64,000 nt of DNA. Source: Aradus depressus (taxonomy: Eukaryota > Arthropoda > Insecta > Hemiptera > Aradidae). The position numbers and the translations under genes were made by a program. This document shows, piece by piece, positions 1 through 9,902 of this stretch. The stretch is taken from the NCBI GenBank assembly GCA_963662175.1, contig OY759221.1:25903027-25967026 (forward strand). The letters run 5' to 3'. The notes beneath the pieces were generated by a model. That model was not told the origin of the DNA. It did no database searches and saw nothing but the letters and a program-made list of their open reading frames with translations. Position 1 is the first letter of the stretch; every line of letters starts with the position of its first letter.

Positions 1-554
1 AAGTATAGTTTTTACAATATCTGCACAATTATTAAGAAATATAATTATTTGTTAAATACAGTAAAACCTGGATATGACGCTGCCGCTCCTGTTTGAATTA
101 TATTAATTTGCGTGTATTTGTCTCTCTATAATAACCATTTATGCCCTTTTTAGCAAGACATTTCTGGTAAATAAAATTTAATTTTGTGGGGTTTGAAAAT
201 ATTTACTGTTTGATTTTGTAACATAATTTTATTTGTTCGCTTTACTTTGAAATTTAGCGCGGGAAAATAGACTTGTATGTGAACATTTTCTCACAATGAC
301 TCGCTTTATTTCATTCTTTCCTTTAAAGCCAAATTATTTGTTGTCTACCCCAACATTAGTTTGACAATAATAATTTTTGTTGGATATTAAATTTAAAATT
401 ATTAAGACCTCATTTCAAGTGTTTTTCAGCCAGAAAGCCTTCCCAGATTCTCCAGAGAAGCGTCCTAACGAGATTTTATAATATTTAGAAATAAATAGTA
501 TAGTGAGATGTCTAATGAAAACAAATTGTTATACAACCCGTAGCTATGTTTCAG
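1..554 (+). other. MTMR9 intron, 5' part outside window
   Basis: AT-rich sequence with no open stretch matching the missing MTMR9 exons. An acceptor-like TTTTTCAG near 430 is followed by a short open segment, but it does not resemble MTMR9 and is not called. Confidence 0.6.
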
Positions 555-676
555 CCTGCAATGATCCAAATTTGAGTTCGGATAAGTGGTTGTCCCGACT
601 AGATTCCAGTAACTGGATGACTTACGTCAAGGACTCTCTCAACTGCGCTTGTTTGGTTGCTCAGTTTCTTGATCAG
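555..676 (+). CDS. MTMR9: MTMR9 exon (first in window)
   Basis: The exon begins after the acceptor TATGTTTCAG in phase 1, so its first two bases complete a split Ala codon (G/CC). It encodes CNDPNLSSDKWLSRLDSSNW and onward to FLDQ. It ends in phase 0 at a consensus donor CAG/GTAAGT. The open frame continues upstream of 555, but that part does not resemble the family, so the acceptor at 553-554 is preferred over an ATG at 503. Confidence 0.88.
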
Positions 677-3600
677 GTAAGTTCATATTGACATGGTGAT
701 CCAAGTAATACGATCCCTCTGCCAATGCTGCTAAGTTAAGGGTTTTCCTACCTAGATTTAGGTTTTTCTGTTAAATGGAATAATATTTATATACTTATAT
801 GCTTTTATAAAAATGTAAATAAAACAGAGTCTGTATTAGACGAATTGAACTTTTCTATTAATTGTTCTGAAACATTCTGTTTTGACGTAGTGCTCTACAT
901 TCATGTTATATATATAGAAGCAGAAAAGTTGAAATTTGTTCTGAACCTGCATTAAGTTATTAACATTGCAACGCCAGGTGAAATCGCTAGTAAATAATAT
1001 TATTGTCTTTGCAGGAGAGCTCATCTGTGCTAGTTCACGGAGCTGAAGGAACTGACGCCACTCTGGTCGTTACCTCCCTCACTCAGATTATACTCAATCC
1101 TGACTGTCGAACTGTCAGAGGGTAACTATATTTTTTCTTTCTTTATAATATATGTCTTTGACCCTCTTCGGAATTTTAATGACTTTTTTCTTTACATTTT
1201 TTGTCACATATGTAAGAAAGATTCTTCTACAGCCCAAACTATCCAACATAGAAACTTCAAACTTGTTTCTCAGAGTAGTGCGGTAGACCCACCTCAGAAA
1301 AAATAAGTTTAAGTTTCTGAAAAATCCAGCGTCGGAAATTAAATATTTTTCCAAAATACAAGTGGAGTATCAAATTAAAGATACTGGAGTCTTCAATATG
1401 AATTGAGTGTTAGTTCTTCATTATTTTGAAAATGGCGAACATTAATGGTGCAAATAAGTTCAGAGGTTTTCAACCTAAAGACATGAAATTTTGCATGAGA
1501 ATATAGAAAGGAAACCCAAAGACAGAAAAAATACATGGTTATGAGAAAATTTGCGTCGAATATATATGCGAATAGGTAAAATATTGGTTGCTTTAGCTTT
1601 GATTGGTTGTTTTAGCTTTGTACTGAACGTAAGTGTGGAGATAGCTGACGTTAACCTGAATAATCTTTTTTGAAATCGATGCACATTTTAATGCAGAATG
1701 CAACCATGTGAATAACTCATTTTCTATCAGAAAAATTAAAATAGCTGACTCTGATTCTAACACTCATATAGATTTTGTTAATTGTGTCATTGCAAGCCGA
1801 TTTTTCTTTCAATTGTTGACACTATTTCAGGCTGGAGGCGGTGTTGGAGCGGGAGTGGATCCAGGGAGGTCACCCGTTCTCGAGACGTCACGCCAAGTCG
1901 GTGTTCTGCGCCAGCTCTCATCGATCCAAGGCCCTCGCGCCCACCTTTCTGCTCTTCCTCGACTCCGTTCATCAGATCCACAATCAGTTTGTCTCCAGCT
2001 TTGAGTTCCTACCCTCATTTCTCATTATTCTCTTCGAACATTCCTACTATTCACAGTTCGGTAAGGAACATCTAAATATTTAATAAAAGATATGACGAAG
2101 GGTTTGTCTCTTCAAAGTTCTGTGGGTAAACTCTCGCATAATAATGTAAAATTGCTGGATTTAGATACTGAGACATCTGGCTAACAACATTGTAATTTTC
2201 AAGTGGAAGATTAATATTTCTTGTTTGAGACCCTTTAAATTATTGATATAAGATGGTTTGCGAACACACTTCTAGAACTTTTGGTCTTCGGGAAAAACTC
2301 TCCTCATCAATATCGTTAATTTGTTTACTTTTATTTATTGTAATCAATTTTTCCCTTATACTTATCACATTCTTTATGCAGCACATATTTTACGCATAGC
2401 TTTAACTACGAGGTCATATCGCCTATTATCAGAGCGCTCTTTCGTCACTCTGATGGAAATAAGCCCGACTCTACTGTGGGAATCCTAAATTTTGTCAACC
2501 CTAAATTTTTATTCACCTAGGGTGGGGGTCTTTAACGAGTACCTGACATCGTAGAGGCTCGGGATCATCGCTTAACGTCCCATCCGAAGGACGGCGTGCT
2601 TAAGTTTATTTTACCTCCCAGATAAAATAAACTAAGGGCCTCGGTCGGGTTTCGAACCCACGATTGAGCTCAGAATTTTTGCTTATATATTTTTTATTTA
2701 AGAAATTTTATGTCTATAAAGATTTTCTATTATTTCTGTAGTTATTTTATTCCATAGGTACTTTGTTTCCTTTGCAGCCTTTCGCATATTTTTAGTTTTT
2801 AATTGCATATTTTGCCAAATATATTTGCATGTATTTGTGCATATTTCGCTGTTTTTATTGCATACAAATCACAACTCTAGTTATAACACTGAAGTCGGAT
2901 CGTAAAATATGTTCTGCATAAAGAATATAATATAAGGTAAAATCAATATAAGGAAAAAATCTATTACAATAAAGATTTGCAAATAAATTAAAGATACTCT
3001 CGATAGGAGTTTTTCCCGAAACTTCTATTTGCTTGGTTTTAAAGACCAAAACTAAATTAGTTGGATTAATAAAGCTGTGAAAAAAAGTGTATTATTATAA
3101 AATACATATATTTGCTTACTGTAGTGAAATTTGGGAATTTTTCTTCAAAACATCTGACAACACTGGTTCTTTTTGCAGATTTTAACTGATTCCTTTCTTT
3201 GTTTTTCATAATTTCTCAAAAATAAATTTTTATTGGTAAAGTAATAAGTAGTTGGTAATAAATAAATGAGAGAGTATTAAATAGATAATTTAAAAAAATA
3301 TATACAATTGGAAAGATAAGTAGTGTATCTGATTTTGTGTTAAGTTTGTACCTCAGCATACTTTTCAAGGTCATAATTTAAATTTCGCGTTGCTAGAGAA
3401 GATAGCAGAGAGGCCGTCTAGACCCCTTTACTTAGATTACCGAGCATTTAACCAAAAATAACTATCTACACAAACAATTAACTGTTTTTGTTGTGAAAAA
3501 TGTAAAAATAAATAAATGATTATAATTTTGTTACATGTGATCTAATTTTCAGGTACATTTCTAGGCAACAATGAAAAAGAGAGAGAGCAGTTGAATATTG

Positions 3601-4912
3601 CCAAAGACACGACCAGTTTGTGGTCCTACATAAATAGACCTGAAATATTACAGACTATATTGAATCCACTCTATGAGCCCAACAATAGCGTTATATGGCC
3701 TTCCGTAGCTCCCATGAGTTTGGTTAGTATAATGCTATCTAACGTCCTTTTTTATGAGAACAGTAATAGCAGCGTTGCATGGCCTTCCGTAGCTCTCATG
3801 AGTTAGGTTAGTACTGACTAACATGTTTCCCATTTGTATAAACTATTTTTAAATATAATTCTTTAGGAGCTGAGTTTCTCAAACTTCATCAATAAACTGA
3901 ATATTCCCTTTCCGGTGGAAGGCACGCAGCACCACACTGTTATTGCATGTATTATTATATTTGAAATGCCTTTCTGGAAGTCAGTGCCACTAATATGGTC
4001 TTTGGCTTCAGGGTATAGAGTTTCTTTGTGTTGAATCTGCATTTAGCAAGTTAGTACGTACGGAAGCGACCTAAAAAAAAATAATATTCGTCCTGAAGAT
4101 GAAGGAGTTACATTGTGGGACTACATGTCTTCTGGGACCTTAATTATGTAAATGGCATTAAGGACAGAATACGTAGTCCAACATTACATGAAAGAATTCA
4201 AACTAGAAATAAGAAATTATTTCTTGATACTTAACATTTATCGCAGAGATATTGTGAAACATTTTTCGCAAAGATATTGTGAAACACTTAATAAAAAATA
4301 TAAAGAAATACGAATGTTTTTTATACATTTTAAATTATTTATTATGTAAAAGATTCCAAGATGGGCAGCATAAGTTATAGGGTCTGGAAACTCTTCAGTC
4401 TTCGGAATAAAAAGTTGTTCATATTGGGATCATTTCAAAATTTAGAGATACTACATTGACTGTTTTTGGTTATAAAGATGCTACGTGTGATAGATAATTC
4501 ATGTAAATCCGATCAGCCGTTAGGCATGTCGTTGGAAAAAACAAGCACACATCCGCCAGGCGTAGGAATTTTATTGGAATATGTCATTGTAGTTTTTCTC
4601 CAACACCCAATCGGTTTTATATAATAGGATGATTACACTAAATAGTATATTATACTTTATTATATATTTTTTTTTTCGCAGAATCTTTGGTCAGGTGTTT
4701 TCTTGAGATGGATCATCGATCAAAAGGCCGAAAAAGAGATGTGGGAAGCGATTGCTAAATTGAAGGAGAAAGAGAAGGAGTTGCGACGTGAGGCAGGTCG
4801 GCTGCGAAGACAGGTTGAAGAGAGAAGCGGTGGTGCCTCTTGTAATTCTCTGGAGGTGCCTATGAGCGGTCTCTCCGTGGACAGGTCTCCCTCTCCTACC
4901 TCGCCCAGCTGA
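555..4912 (+). CDS. MTMR9: Myotubularin-related protein 9 (pseudophosphatase), 3' part, five exons
   Basis: Exons are 555-676, 1015-1121, 1831-2060, 3553-3722 and 4682-4912. All junctions are GT/AG and keep frame, giving 286 residues up to a TGA stop. The translation matches the C-terminal half of animal MTMR9: the PTP-like domain with VHGAEGTDA at residues 48-56, then EREWIQGGHPF, FLLFLD, FEFLPSFLIILFEH, SQFGTFLGNNE, VIWPSVAPMSL, LWSGVFLRW, and a Lys/Glu/Arg-rich coiled coil at about 222-258. Active myotubularins carry a CX5R loop that dephosphorylates PI3P and PI(3,5)P2. Here Cys is Gly and Arg is Ala, so the protein should be inactive. Known MTMR9 proteins bind and stimulate MTMR6/7/8 on endosomal membranes through the coiled coil. 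The N-terminal PH-GRAM exons lie upstream of the window. The Ser/Pro-rich tail after the coiled coil is lineage-specific and is encoded by sequence that is duplicated downstream. Confidence 0.93.
966..993 (+). repeat. Short GCAACGCC..GGTGAAA..GCTAG repeat fragment in intron
   Basis: ATTGCAACGCCAGGTGAAAT followed by CGCTAG closely resembles 49829-49853 and the GC-rich end of the CCCGGCGTTGCCCGGG repeat family found elsewhere. It lies just upstream of the acceptor at 1013-1014. Confidence 0.45.
1015..1121 (+). CDS. MTMR9: MTMR9 exon with the inactivated P-loop
   Basis: The acceptor is TCTTTGCAG and the donor is GG/GTAACT (phase 2). The exon encodes the degenerate phosphatase loop VHGAEGTDATLVVTSLTQII. 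The catalytic Cys is replaced by Gly and the loop Arg by Ala. The HGxEGTD pattern is the MTMR9 signature that separates it from active myotubularins. Confidence 0.93.
1122..1830 (+). other. MTMR9 intron without recognised elements
   Basis: AT-rich. No repeat shared with the rest of the window and no exon candidate were seen. Confidence 0.6.
1831..2060 (+). CDS. MTMR9: MTMR9 exon, C-terminal part of PTP-like domain
   Basis: The acceptor is CACTATTTCAG and the donor is TTCG/GTAAGG (phase 1). The exon encodes EAVLEREWIQGGHPFSRRHA, APTFLLFLDSVHQIHNQF and FEHSYYSQF. These blocks are conserved in all myotubularins. It is more GC-rich than the flanking introns. Confidence 0.93.
2393..2674 (-). repeat. 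SINE-1 copy, inverted, both ends truncated
   Basis: Reverse-complement match to the full SINE-1 copies from the ACTACGAGGTCATATCGCC segment to the B-box-like GGTTTCGAACCC segment. It lacks the A-box head and the AACCT tail. It lies in the MTMR9 intron opposite to transcription. The rest of this intron (2061-3552) shows nothing else recognised. Confidence 0.85.
3553..3722 (+). CDS. MTMR9: MTMR9 exon, GTFLGNNE to SVAPMSL
   Basis: The acceptor is CTAATTTTCAG and the donor is TTG/GTTAGT. The exon encodes the end of the PTP-like domain (TFLGNNEKEREQL, TTSLWSYINRP, NPLYEPNNSVIWPSVAPMSL). The donor is slightly off consensus (GTTAGT). A second copy of the exon end and donor lies about 80 bp downstream. 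Confidence 0.92.
3752..3812 (+). repeat. Duplicated end of an MTMR9 exon with its splice donor
   Basis: About 60 bp repeat 3672-3731: TATGAG...AATAGC, GCATGGCCTTCCGTAGCT, ATGAGTTAG, GTTAGTA. The copy keeps a donor-like GTTAGT. In frame it would place a TAG stop directly before that donor, so use of the duplicate donor would truncate the protein. Confidence 0.85.
4682..4912 (+). CDS. MTMR9: MTMR9 terminal coding exon (coiled coil)
   Basis: The acceptor is a T-run followed by CGCAG. The exon encodes NLWSGVFLRW, which closes the PTP-like domain. It then gives a heptad-rich helix (IIDQKAEKEMWEAIAKLKEK through RRQVEER) expected to mediate dimerisation with MTMR6/7/8. The tail is Ser/Pro-rich and ends SPSPTSPS before TGA at 4910-4912. 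Confidence 0.9.
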   Translation, partial: NLWSGVFLRWIIDQKAEKEMWEAIAKLKEKEKELRREAGRLRRQVEERSGGASCNSLEVPMSGLSVDRSPSPTSPS

Positions 4913-5200
4913 CACCACTCTATCCTCAGGAAATACCTCCTCTAGGTCGGCTGTGGAGACAAGTTGAAGTGGTGCCTCTTGTAATTCTCTGGAGGTGCCT
5001 ATGAGCGGTCTTTCCCTGGTCAGGTCTCCCACTCCCACCTCGCCCATCTGACACCACTCCAACGCCAAGTACCTCCTCTAGATCGACAGCGGAGACAAGT
5101 TGAAGGAAGGAGCGGTGGTGCCTCTTGTTATTTTCTGGAAGAGCCAATGAACGGCCACTTCCTGGAAAACTCCCCTCTATACTTCCTGTCCTGTAGAGTG
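4795..5200 (+). repeat. Tandem duplication of the MTMR9 last-exon end into the 3' UTR
   Basis: Three diverged units begin at about 4795, 4944 and 5080. Each contains AGRTCGRCWGYGRAGACARG, GGTGCCTCTTGT and (units 1 and 2) GGTGCCTATGAGCGGTCT and the Pro-rich TCTCCC stretch. Unit 1 is coding up to the stop at 4912. Units 2 and 3 follow the stop and have indels, so they are read here as 3' UTR. Open frames on the opposite strand are by-products of this GC-rich array. Confidence 0.85.
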
Positions 5201-5694
5201 TTGGACGACTATCGGCTTCGGGTGATGTCATCATCCATCATCAGGCCAGCATTGACGGCCATAATACTATTTACAATTTTTCTTTTTATTATTATATTTA
5301 TTGTATTTGTTTCTTAATAATAATGATTTTGTATACAAAGGTATTGTAAGCATAACTTAAGCTTGGGTAACAGAAAAAAACACACTAAAAAACCCCCAAG
5401 ATGTACATTTTAATATTATTTTATTATGAATTTCTCATTGCCGCGACATTTGCGAGAAACGTTTGAAAAGTATGATTCAATTCCCTATTTAGTATGTATA
5501 GACTAGAAGGGTTTCCGTCGTTGGGAAAAATCTTTGTTGTAATGAGAGAAAGATGAGAGAGATACAATATTGTATTTAGAAAATCTTTTGAAACTACTGT
5601 GATTTATTTTTTTTGTTATTACGTTACTTAAGATTTATGTATTTTTAATTTATGTATGTATTAAATGTAACAATTATAAGGTATAAGGGTAATG
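5201..5694. other. Probable 3' UTR or intergenic, no clear element
   Basis: AT-rich sequence after the duplicated exon ends. No unambiguous AATAAA signal was found, so the MTMR9 transcript end is not fixed. Confidence 0.5.
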
Positions 5695-6201
5695 TTGGTC
5701 CTGAGCCTGTGCGATGTCCGGTATTCGTTAAACACCCCTACCCTAACTAAACCTGGTTATGTCCATACATTTTGGCGATCTGTATCGATATAGTGGATAA
5801 CCTATAATAACAAAAAACTTGTCTAATTTCACAAAAATATATACTTATAGTATATACTGTTGTACCCACAGTTTTTCACATTTCTATTATTTTCTGTTCT
5901 TTATTCAGCTTCAGATAATCTCAGAATTGTAGAAATATGCCGACCTAGCAAACTTAAATGTTACTATTGATCTTTGTGCTGATGGTGGCGTAAGCCCAAA
6001 CCTGTACACTATATATATAATTTTGTGGATTTAGACAATACAATGACAAAAACGTTTTTTGTATTTATTTGTTTCAAAACCTTGGTAGGCTAAATTTAGG
6101 ACATCCACAGGAGTGTTGGACTCATGTCCACCAGAGCGACGAAAAGTCTACTGATAGTAAGCGATATGACCTCGTAGTTAAAGTCCGGGCATGAGTCACA
6201 A
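5695..6201 (+). repeat. SINE-1 3' half split by an insertion
   Basis: 5695-5756 matches SINE-1 (GGTCCTGAGCCTGTGCGATG to CTAACTAAACC). The match resumes at 6083-6201 (GGTAGGCTAAATTTAGGAC to GGGCATGAGTCA). Between them lies about 325 bp of unrelated AT-rich DNA. AAACCTGG (5749-5756) and AAACCTTGG (6077-6085) at the two junctions look like the target-site duplication of the inserted DNA. Confidence 0.75.
5757..6076 (+). mobile_element. Penelope-like fragment with degenerate hammerhead core, inserted in SINE-1
   Basis: The insert ends with a segment shared with 43.1-43.6 kb: a hammerhead-like core at 5976-6009 (GTG, CTGATGG, GGC-GTAA-GCC, CAAA, CCTGTA, CAC), then GATTTAGACAATACAATG. The core departs from consensus in CTGATGG (expected CTGANGA) and CAAA (expected GAAA), so it is probably dead. 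No coding remnant was recognised. Confidence 0.5.
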
Positions 6202-6894
6202 ATACAAACAAGCAAGCATAAGGTATATTATTAAATCATTTAAAAAAATTAAAATTTTTAAACGGACATATTTTAGTATTTTGTAGGATATGGTAGATAG
6301 AATTTCTCTGCTCAATTTTCGGAGGTTCCCTTTTTAAAATTTCTAATTTGACTATTCTTTATGTTCGTAAAACTGCTAACTCAGAATATATGAGAGTTCT
6401 TAAAGAGAAATATCGAATGAGTAATCATTTTGAAATTTATTGTTAATCAAAAGACATCTCAACAGACACCACCCATAATTTCGCAGAAGAATGTAATAGC
6501 TAAAATGTGTAAAAGTTGAAATAATTTCTATGAAACATAAAATTGTTAGAATTTTCAAAATGGATTAGTTCATTAATGAAAAATAAACTTCATGTAATAT
6601 TTTTTTATTTCTTTGTCAATGTCTTTAAAGCAGTTCCATAATGTGGAATGCAGGGACATTTTTTGCATGAAAACATTTTAGAATAACATTACAATACTTT
6701 TAATATATAAAGGGAAGTTAGATTGAAATTTATCTGGCAATGTTGATGACAATGTTATCTCTGAACTATATGTAACTTGAAAGTGTCACTATTTTCGCAA
6801 CCCCAGTTCGAAGTTTTTACCCCATGCAAAGACATAAATATTTTTTCTGTATTCGGGTCTTTTAATAGTTTCGTTCTAAATGTACTCCTTAAAC
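6202..6894. other. AT-rich interval, nothing recognised
   Basis: No shared repeats, tandem arrays or open segments of note. Confidence 0.6.
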
Positions 6895-6895
6895 T

Positions 6896-7110
6896 TATTC
6901 AAGGATCGTGAGTTCGATCCCCCCGGGTCCTATCAAGGGGAGGTCAAAAACATTTGAGCACGCTCTACTTCGGAGGGGACGTTCATTGTCATTCCCGAGT
7001 CTGTGCAATGTCAGGTACTCGTTAAAAACCTTGTCCCTAACTAAACCTTAAAAGGAAACAATTTAGGACTCACCGAGTGGAGTCGGGCTCATGTTATCAT
7101 AAAACAAAAT
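6896..7110 (+). repeat. SINE-1 diverged copy
   Basis: Recognisable blocks are GTGAGTTCGATCC (B-box region), GAGCACGCTCTACTTCGGAG, GTCATTCCCGAGTCTGTGCA, TCAGGTACTCGTTAAA and GGAGTCGGGCTCATG. It is more diverged than the full copies and has an internal deletion. Confidence 0.75.
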
Positions 7111-7674
7111 TATTCATGTCTCAGCATTTTGTTAAGATTTTCTCCAAATTTTTAACTTCCCATTTTTCAAACTTCCTTTTATTTTAAATTGACTAAAATG
7201 TGAGGTCACATTTAAGTTTGGAACCAATCAATATGTACTGAACCGTGTTTCTAAAACAAAATTAAAATTACTAATTCATTGCAATTAGGTAGTGTTTTAA
7301 ATATGAAAATAAATTTAACGAAAGGACAATGATGCATTAGACAGCGATTATTTGATACATTTTAAATTTCTCAGATATCCTTAATCAAATTCAAAACCTG
7401 TTCAAATAATGCCCAACAAATTTCTTCTTTGAAAAAGTGCCAATTTGATGCAATGACTTCGGTATTTTAAATTCTTTCCGATTTGGTTCCAAACGTAGAG
7501 TGTGACGTGGCTATAATTGATTATATTCCAATAGTTTTGCCTTAAATGCTATGCAGAGAGATGAACTCAACGTGTACCATAACTAAAAATATGTGTTTTT
7601 TGAGTTACGACAATAAGTTCTAAGCTTGCAATGTAATGTTTTATTTATTCTTTTATCTGTACGTAAATATTAGT
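7111..7674. other. AT-rich interval, nothing recognised
   Basis: No feature supported. Confidence 0.6.
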
Positions 7675-7785
7675 CGGTTCATATTTTGACGATATTTCGG
7701 CACGATTGCACATCCTTTGAGATCACTGTGAACGACCTGAGGAAGGGACATACCTTCCCCAAATATCGTCGGAAAGAAGAGACAC
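7675..7785. repeat. Inverted pair of degenerate hammerhead-like arms
   Basis: GACGATATTTCGG (7688-7700) is the reverse complement of the form expected from CCAAATATCGTCGG (7762-7775). The right arm reads GAC, CTGAGGA, AGG...CCT, CAAATATCGTC, resembling the CTGANGA / helix II / GAAACGTC cores of Penelope-like elements but degenerate. The same inverted layout recurs at 13.2-13.7 and 43.1-43.6 kb. Confidence 0.35.
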
Positions 7786-7928
7786 CTCTGGAAGAACTGA
7801 CAAAAAATAACCTACCAACATCCCAGTGAAGCCTAAGATACACATAAATATTAGTGCAATACTTTAAATAATTGTAACTGACATTACAAATAAAATGTAA
7901 TAATGAAGTTTTTGTATATTTTTTTTTT

Positions 7929-8032
7929 ACTAAACCTAGGTGGCCAAACGTTTTGAGTCCCATTGTAGAGTCAGACTGATGTCCACCAGAACGACGAAAC
8001 AGCGTTCATAGTTAACGCCCGGGCATGAGTCA
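7929..8032 (+). repeat. SINE-1 3' fragment
   Basis: CTAAACCTAGG, then GAGTCCCATTGTAGAGTCAG, ATGTCCACCAGAACGACGAA and GCCCGGGCATGAGTCA match the SINE-1 3' region. Confidence 0.75.
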
Positions 8033-8041
8033 CTGTATATT

Positions 8042-8690
8042 GCAAGTAATTCATCGACGACTTTTCTCCTTAGTTGGCACAATATGTTACGTAAGTTCTG
8101 CAGTAGGATCGAAGAAGCCTGGATAGAAGAGGGAGGGAGGGCACTGGGGAAGTATATTGCAGGTATTTCATCGACGACTTTTCTCCTTAGTTGGCAGAAT
8201 ATGTTACGTAAGTTCTGCCAGTATGGACCCACATTGGAAAAGTGTGTCTGTAGACGACAGAGAGGGGGGATGGAACAGGATGTAGTAGGATGAAAGAAGC
8301 CTGGATAGAAGAGGGAGGGAGGGCACTGGGGAAGTATATTGCAGGTATTTCATCGACGACTTTTCTCCTTAGTTGGCAGAATATGTTACGTAAGTTCTGC
8401 CAATATGGACCCACATTGGAGAAGTGTGCCTGTAGACGACAGAGAGGGGGGATGGAACAGGATGTAGTAGGATGAAAGAAGCCTGGATAGAAGACGGAGG
8501 GAGGGCACTGGGGAAGTATATTGCAGGTATTTCATCGACGACTTTTCTCCTTAGTTGACAGAATATGTTACGTAAGTTCTGCCAGTATGGACCCACATTG
8601 GAGAAGTGTGTCTGTAGACGACAGAGAGGGGGGATGGAACAGGATGTAGTAGGATGAAAGAAGCCTGGATAGAAGAGGGAGGAGGCAAAC
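8042..8690 (+). repeat. 182-bp tandem array
   Basis: GCAGGTATTTCATCGACGAC recurs at 8159, 8341 and 8523 (exact 182-bp period). A shorter first unit (about 117 bp) starts at 8042. Each unit contains GGGGAAGTATATTGC then TTCATCGACGACTTTTCTCC, which is the tail of family C, joined to unrelated GC-rich sequence (AGAGGGAGGGAGGGCACTGG, TAGACGACAGAGAGGGGGGA). Open frames through it on either strand result from the repetition. Confidence 0.9.
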
Positions 8691-9535
8691 TCCTGTTGCC
8701 GTGGTGTAAGGTAGAGGGGCCCCACCTGCGCCCCCCTCACCCTGGAATTTGGCCTTGAAAATGCCTCCTTACATCCAAGCTGCAGCCTCTCTCCCTCCTA
8801 CCCTTCCCTCCCTCCCATAACAGCCAAAAATATACATTATTATTATTAAGATGGCCAACCGTTTTTTTTTTTTTTTTACTTTATGCCTATCAAGCAGTCT
8901 AGGTCTCGGAGAAACCTCTTATTTTACTCTTTAGTTTGCTCAGTTTAAAATAAGTCCCTGTTAAAGATTGTCTGGACACCATTGAAGGTGTAGACCCATC
9001 GAAAAATCGATAGAGTAAAAATAATCGGGTAAATATATTAAAGAAATACTACATTTTAAAGTAAGTTGAACAGTTAGGAAAAAATCCCTTGAATCAAGCT
9101 CACCCCCAAAATTTGCGTTATCGACATTTGAATATATCATGGTTCTAAGCAAAACGTCTCATCCCACACGGAAAACGAGGAAAAAAATGAAAATAATATA
9201 TTTTATTTCTACCAAAATAATTGCTCAATTGAGTTAGGAATTCATTCCTTATGGGTTTCTGGATCCAAGTATTAAACATATATGTATCTTAATATATTCA
9301 TTTTACTAGGAGTTACCATATTTACAGACACCTGGACTTATATACCTAGGAACGGGAGCTAAAAACATGGAATTCTGATGAAAACTTCAACAGATTACAT
9401 AACCCGCTCTAAGCTCTGTATTTAGCTCGGGTAATTAAATCAATGATAATAACATTAGTAAATTTCAAACGAATATTTTGCCCTTAAGATGTTGACTATG
9501 TCCATGAAATAATTCTACTATTTAGTACCTATATA
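8691..9535. other. Pyrimidine-rich stretch then AT-rich DNA
   Basis: 8740-8830 is C/T-rich (CTCTCTCCCTCCTACCC). The rest is AT-rich with a T-run at 8863-8877. No gene recognised. Confidence 0.55.
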
Positions 9536-9545
9536 AAATATTCGT

Positions 9546-9890
9546 AGGGCGCCGGTAGCTCAGTGGTATGCGTGCTTGACTTCTGAGCTCAATATCGTGG
9601 GTTCGAAACCCCAACGAGACCCTTAGTTTATTTTATCTGTGAGGTAAAATAAATTTAAGCACGTCATCCTTCGGATGGGACGTTAAGCGATGGTCCCGAG
9701 CCTGTACGATGTCAGGTACTCGTTAAAGACCCCTACCCTAGGTGAATAAAAATTTAGGGTAGGCAAAATTTAGGACTCCCACAGTAGAGTCGGGCTCATG
9801 TCTATCAGAGTGATGAAAGAGCGCTCTGGTAGTAGGCGATATGACCTCGTAGTTAAAGCCCGGGCATGAGTCATAAAACCTAACCTAACC
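9546..9890 (+). repeat. SINE-1, full-length copy with target-site duplication
   Basis: The tRNA-like head GGCGCCGGTAGCTCAGTGGT carries a Pol III A-box. The B-box GGGTTCGAAACCC follows. The body runs through GGTAAAATAAATTTAAGCAC, GAGCCTGTACGATGTCAGGT and TAAAGCCCGGGCATGAGTCA, ending AAAACCTAACCTAACC. AAATATTCGT flanks it at 9536-9545 and 9893-9902, showing insertion by retrotransposition. The head does not fold as a complete tRNA, so this is not a tRNA gene. Confidence 0.92.
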
Positions 9891-9902
9891 AAAAATATTC
9901 GT

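Noticed and set aside
503..554. ATG at 503 as an MTMR9 start
   Set aside because: MTMR9 needs upstream PH-GRAM and N-terminal PTP-like exons. Family similarity starts only at the acceptor at 553-554.
4691..5234. Minus-strand proteins of 102-125 residues
   Set aside because: They are antisense to the MTMR9 last exon and its duplicates. The open frames follow from the repeated GC-rich unit.
8084..8740. Proteins of 61-123 residues in the 182-bp array
   Set aside because: Frames on both strands repeat identical peptides (e.g. IFCQLRRKVVDEIPAIYF) because of the array.
9546..9620. tRNA gene (A-box TAGCTCAGTGGT and B-box GGGTTCGAAACCC)
   Set aside because: Acceptor ends do not pair and the anticodon arm is not formed. 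The segment is always followed by the same SINE body, so it is a SINE head.
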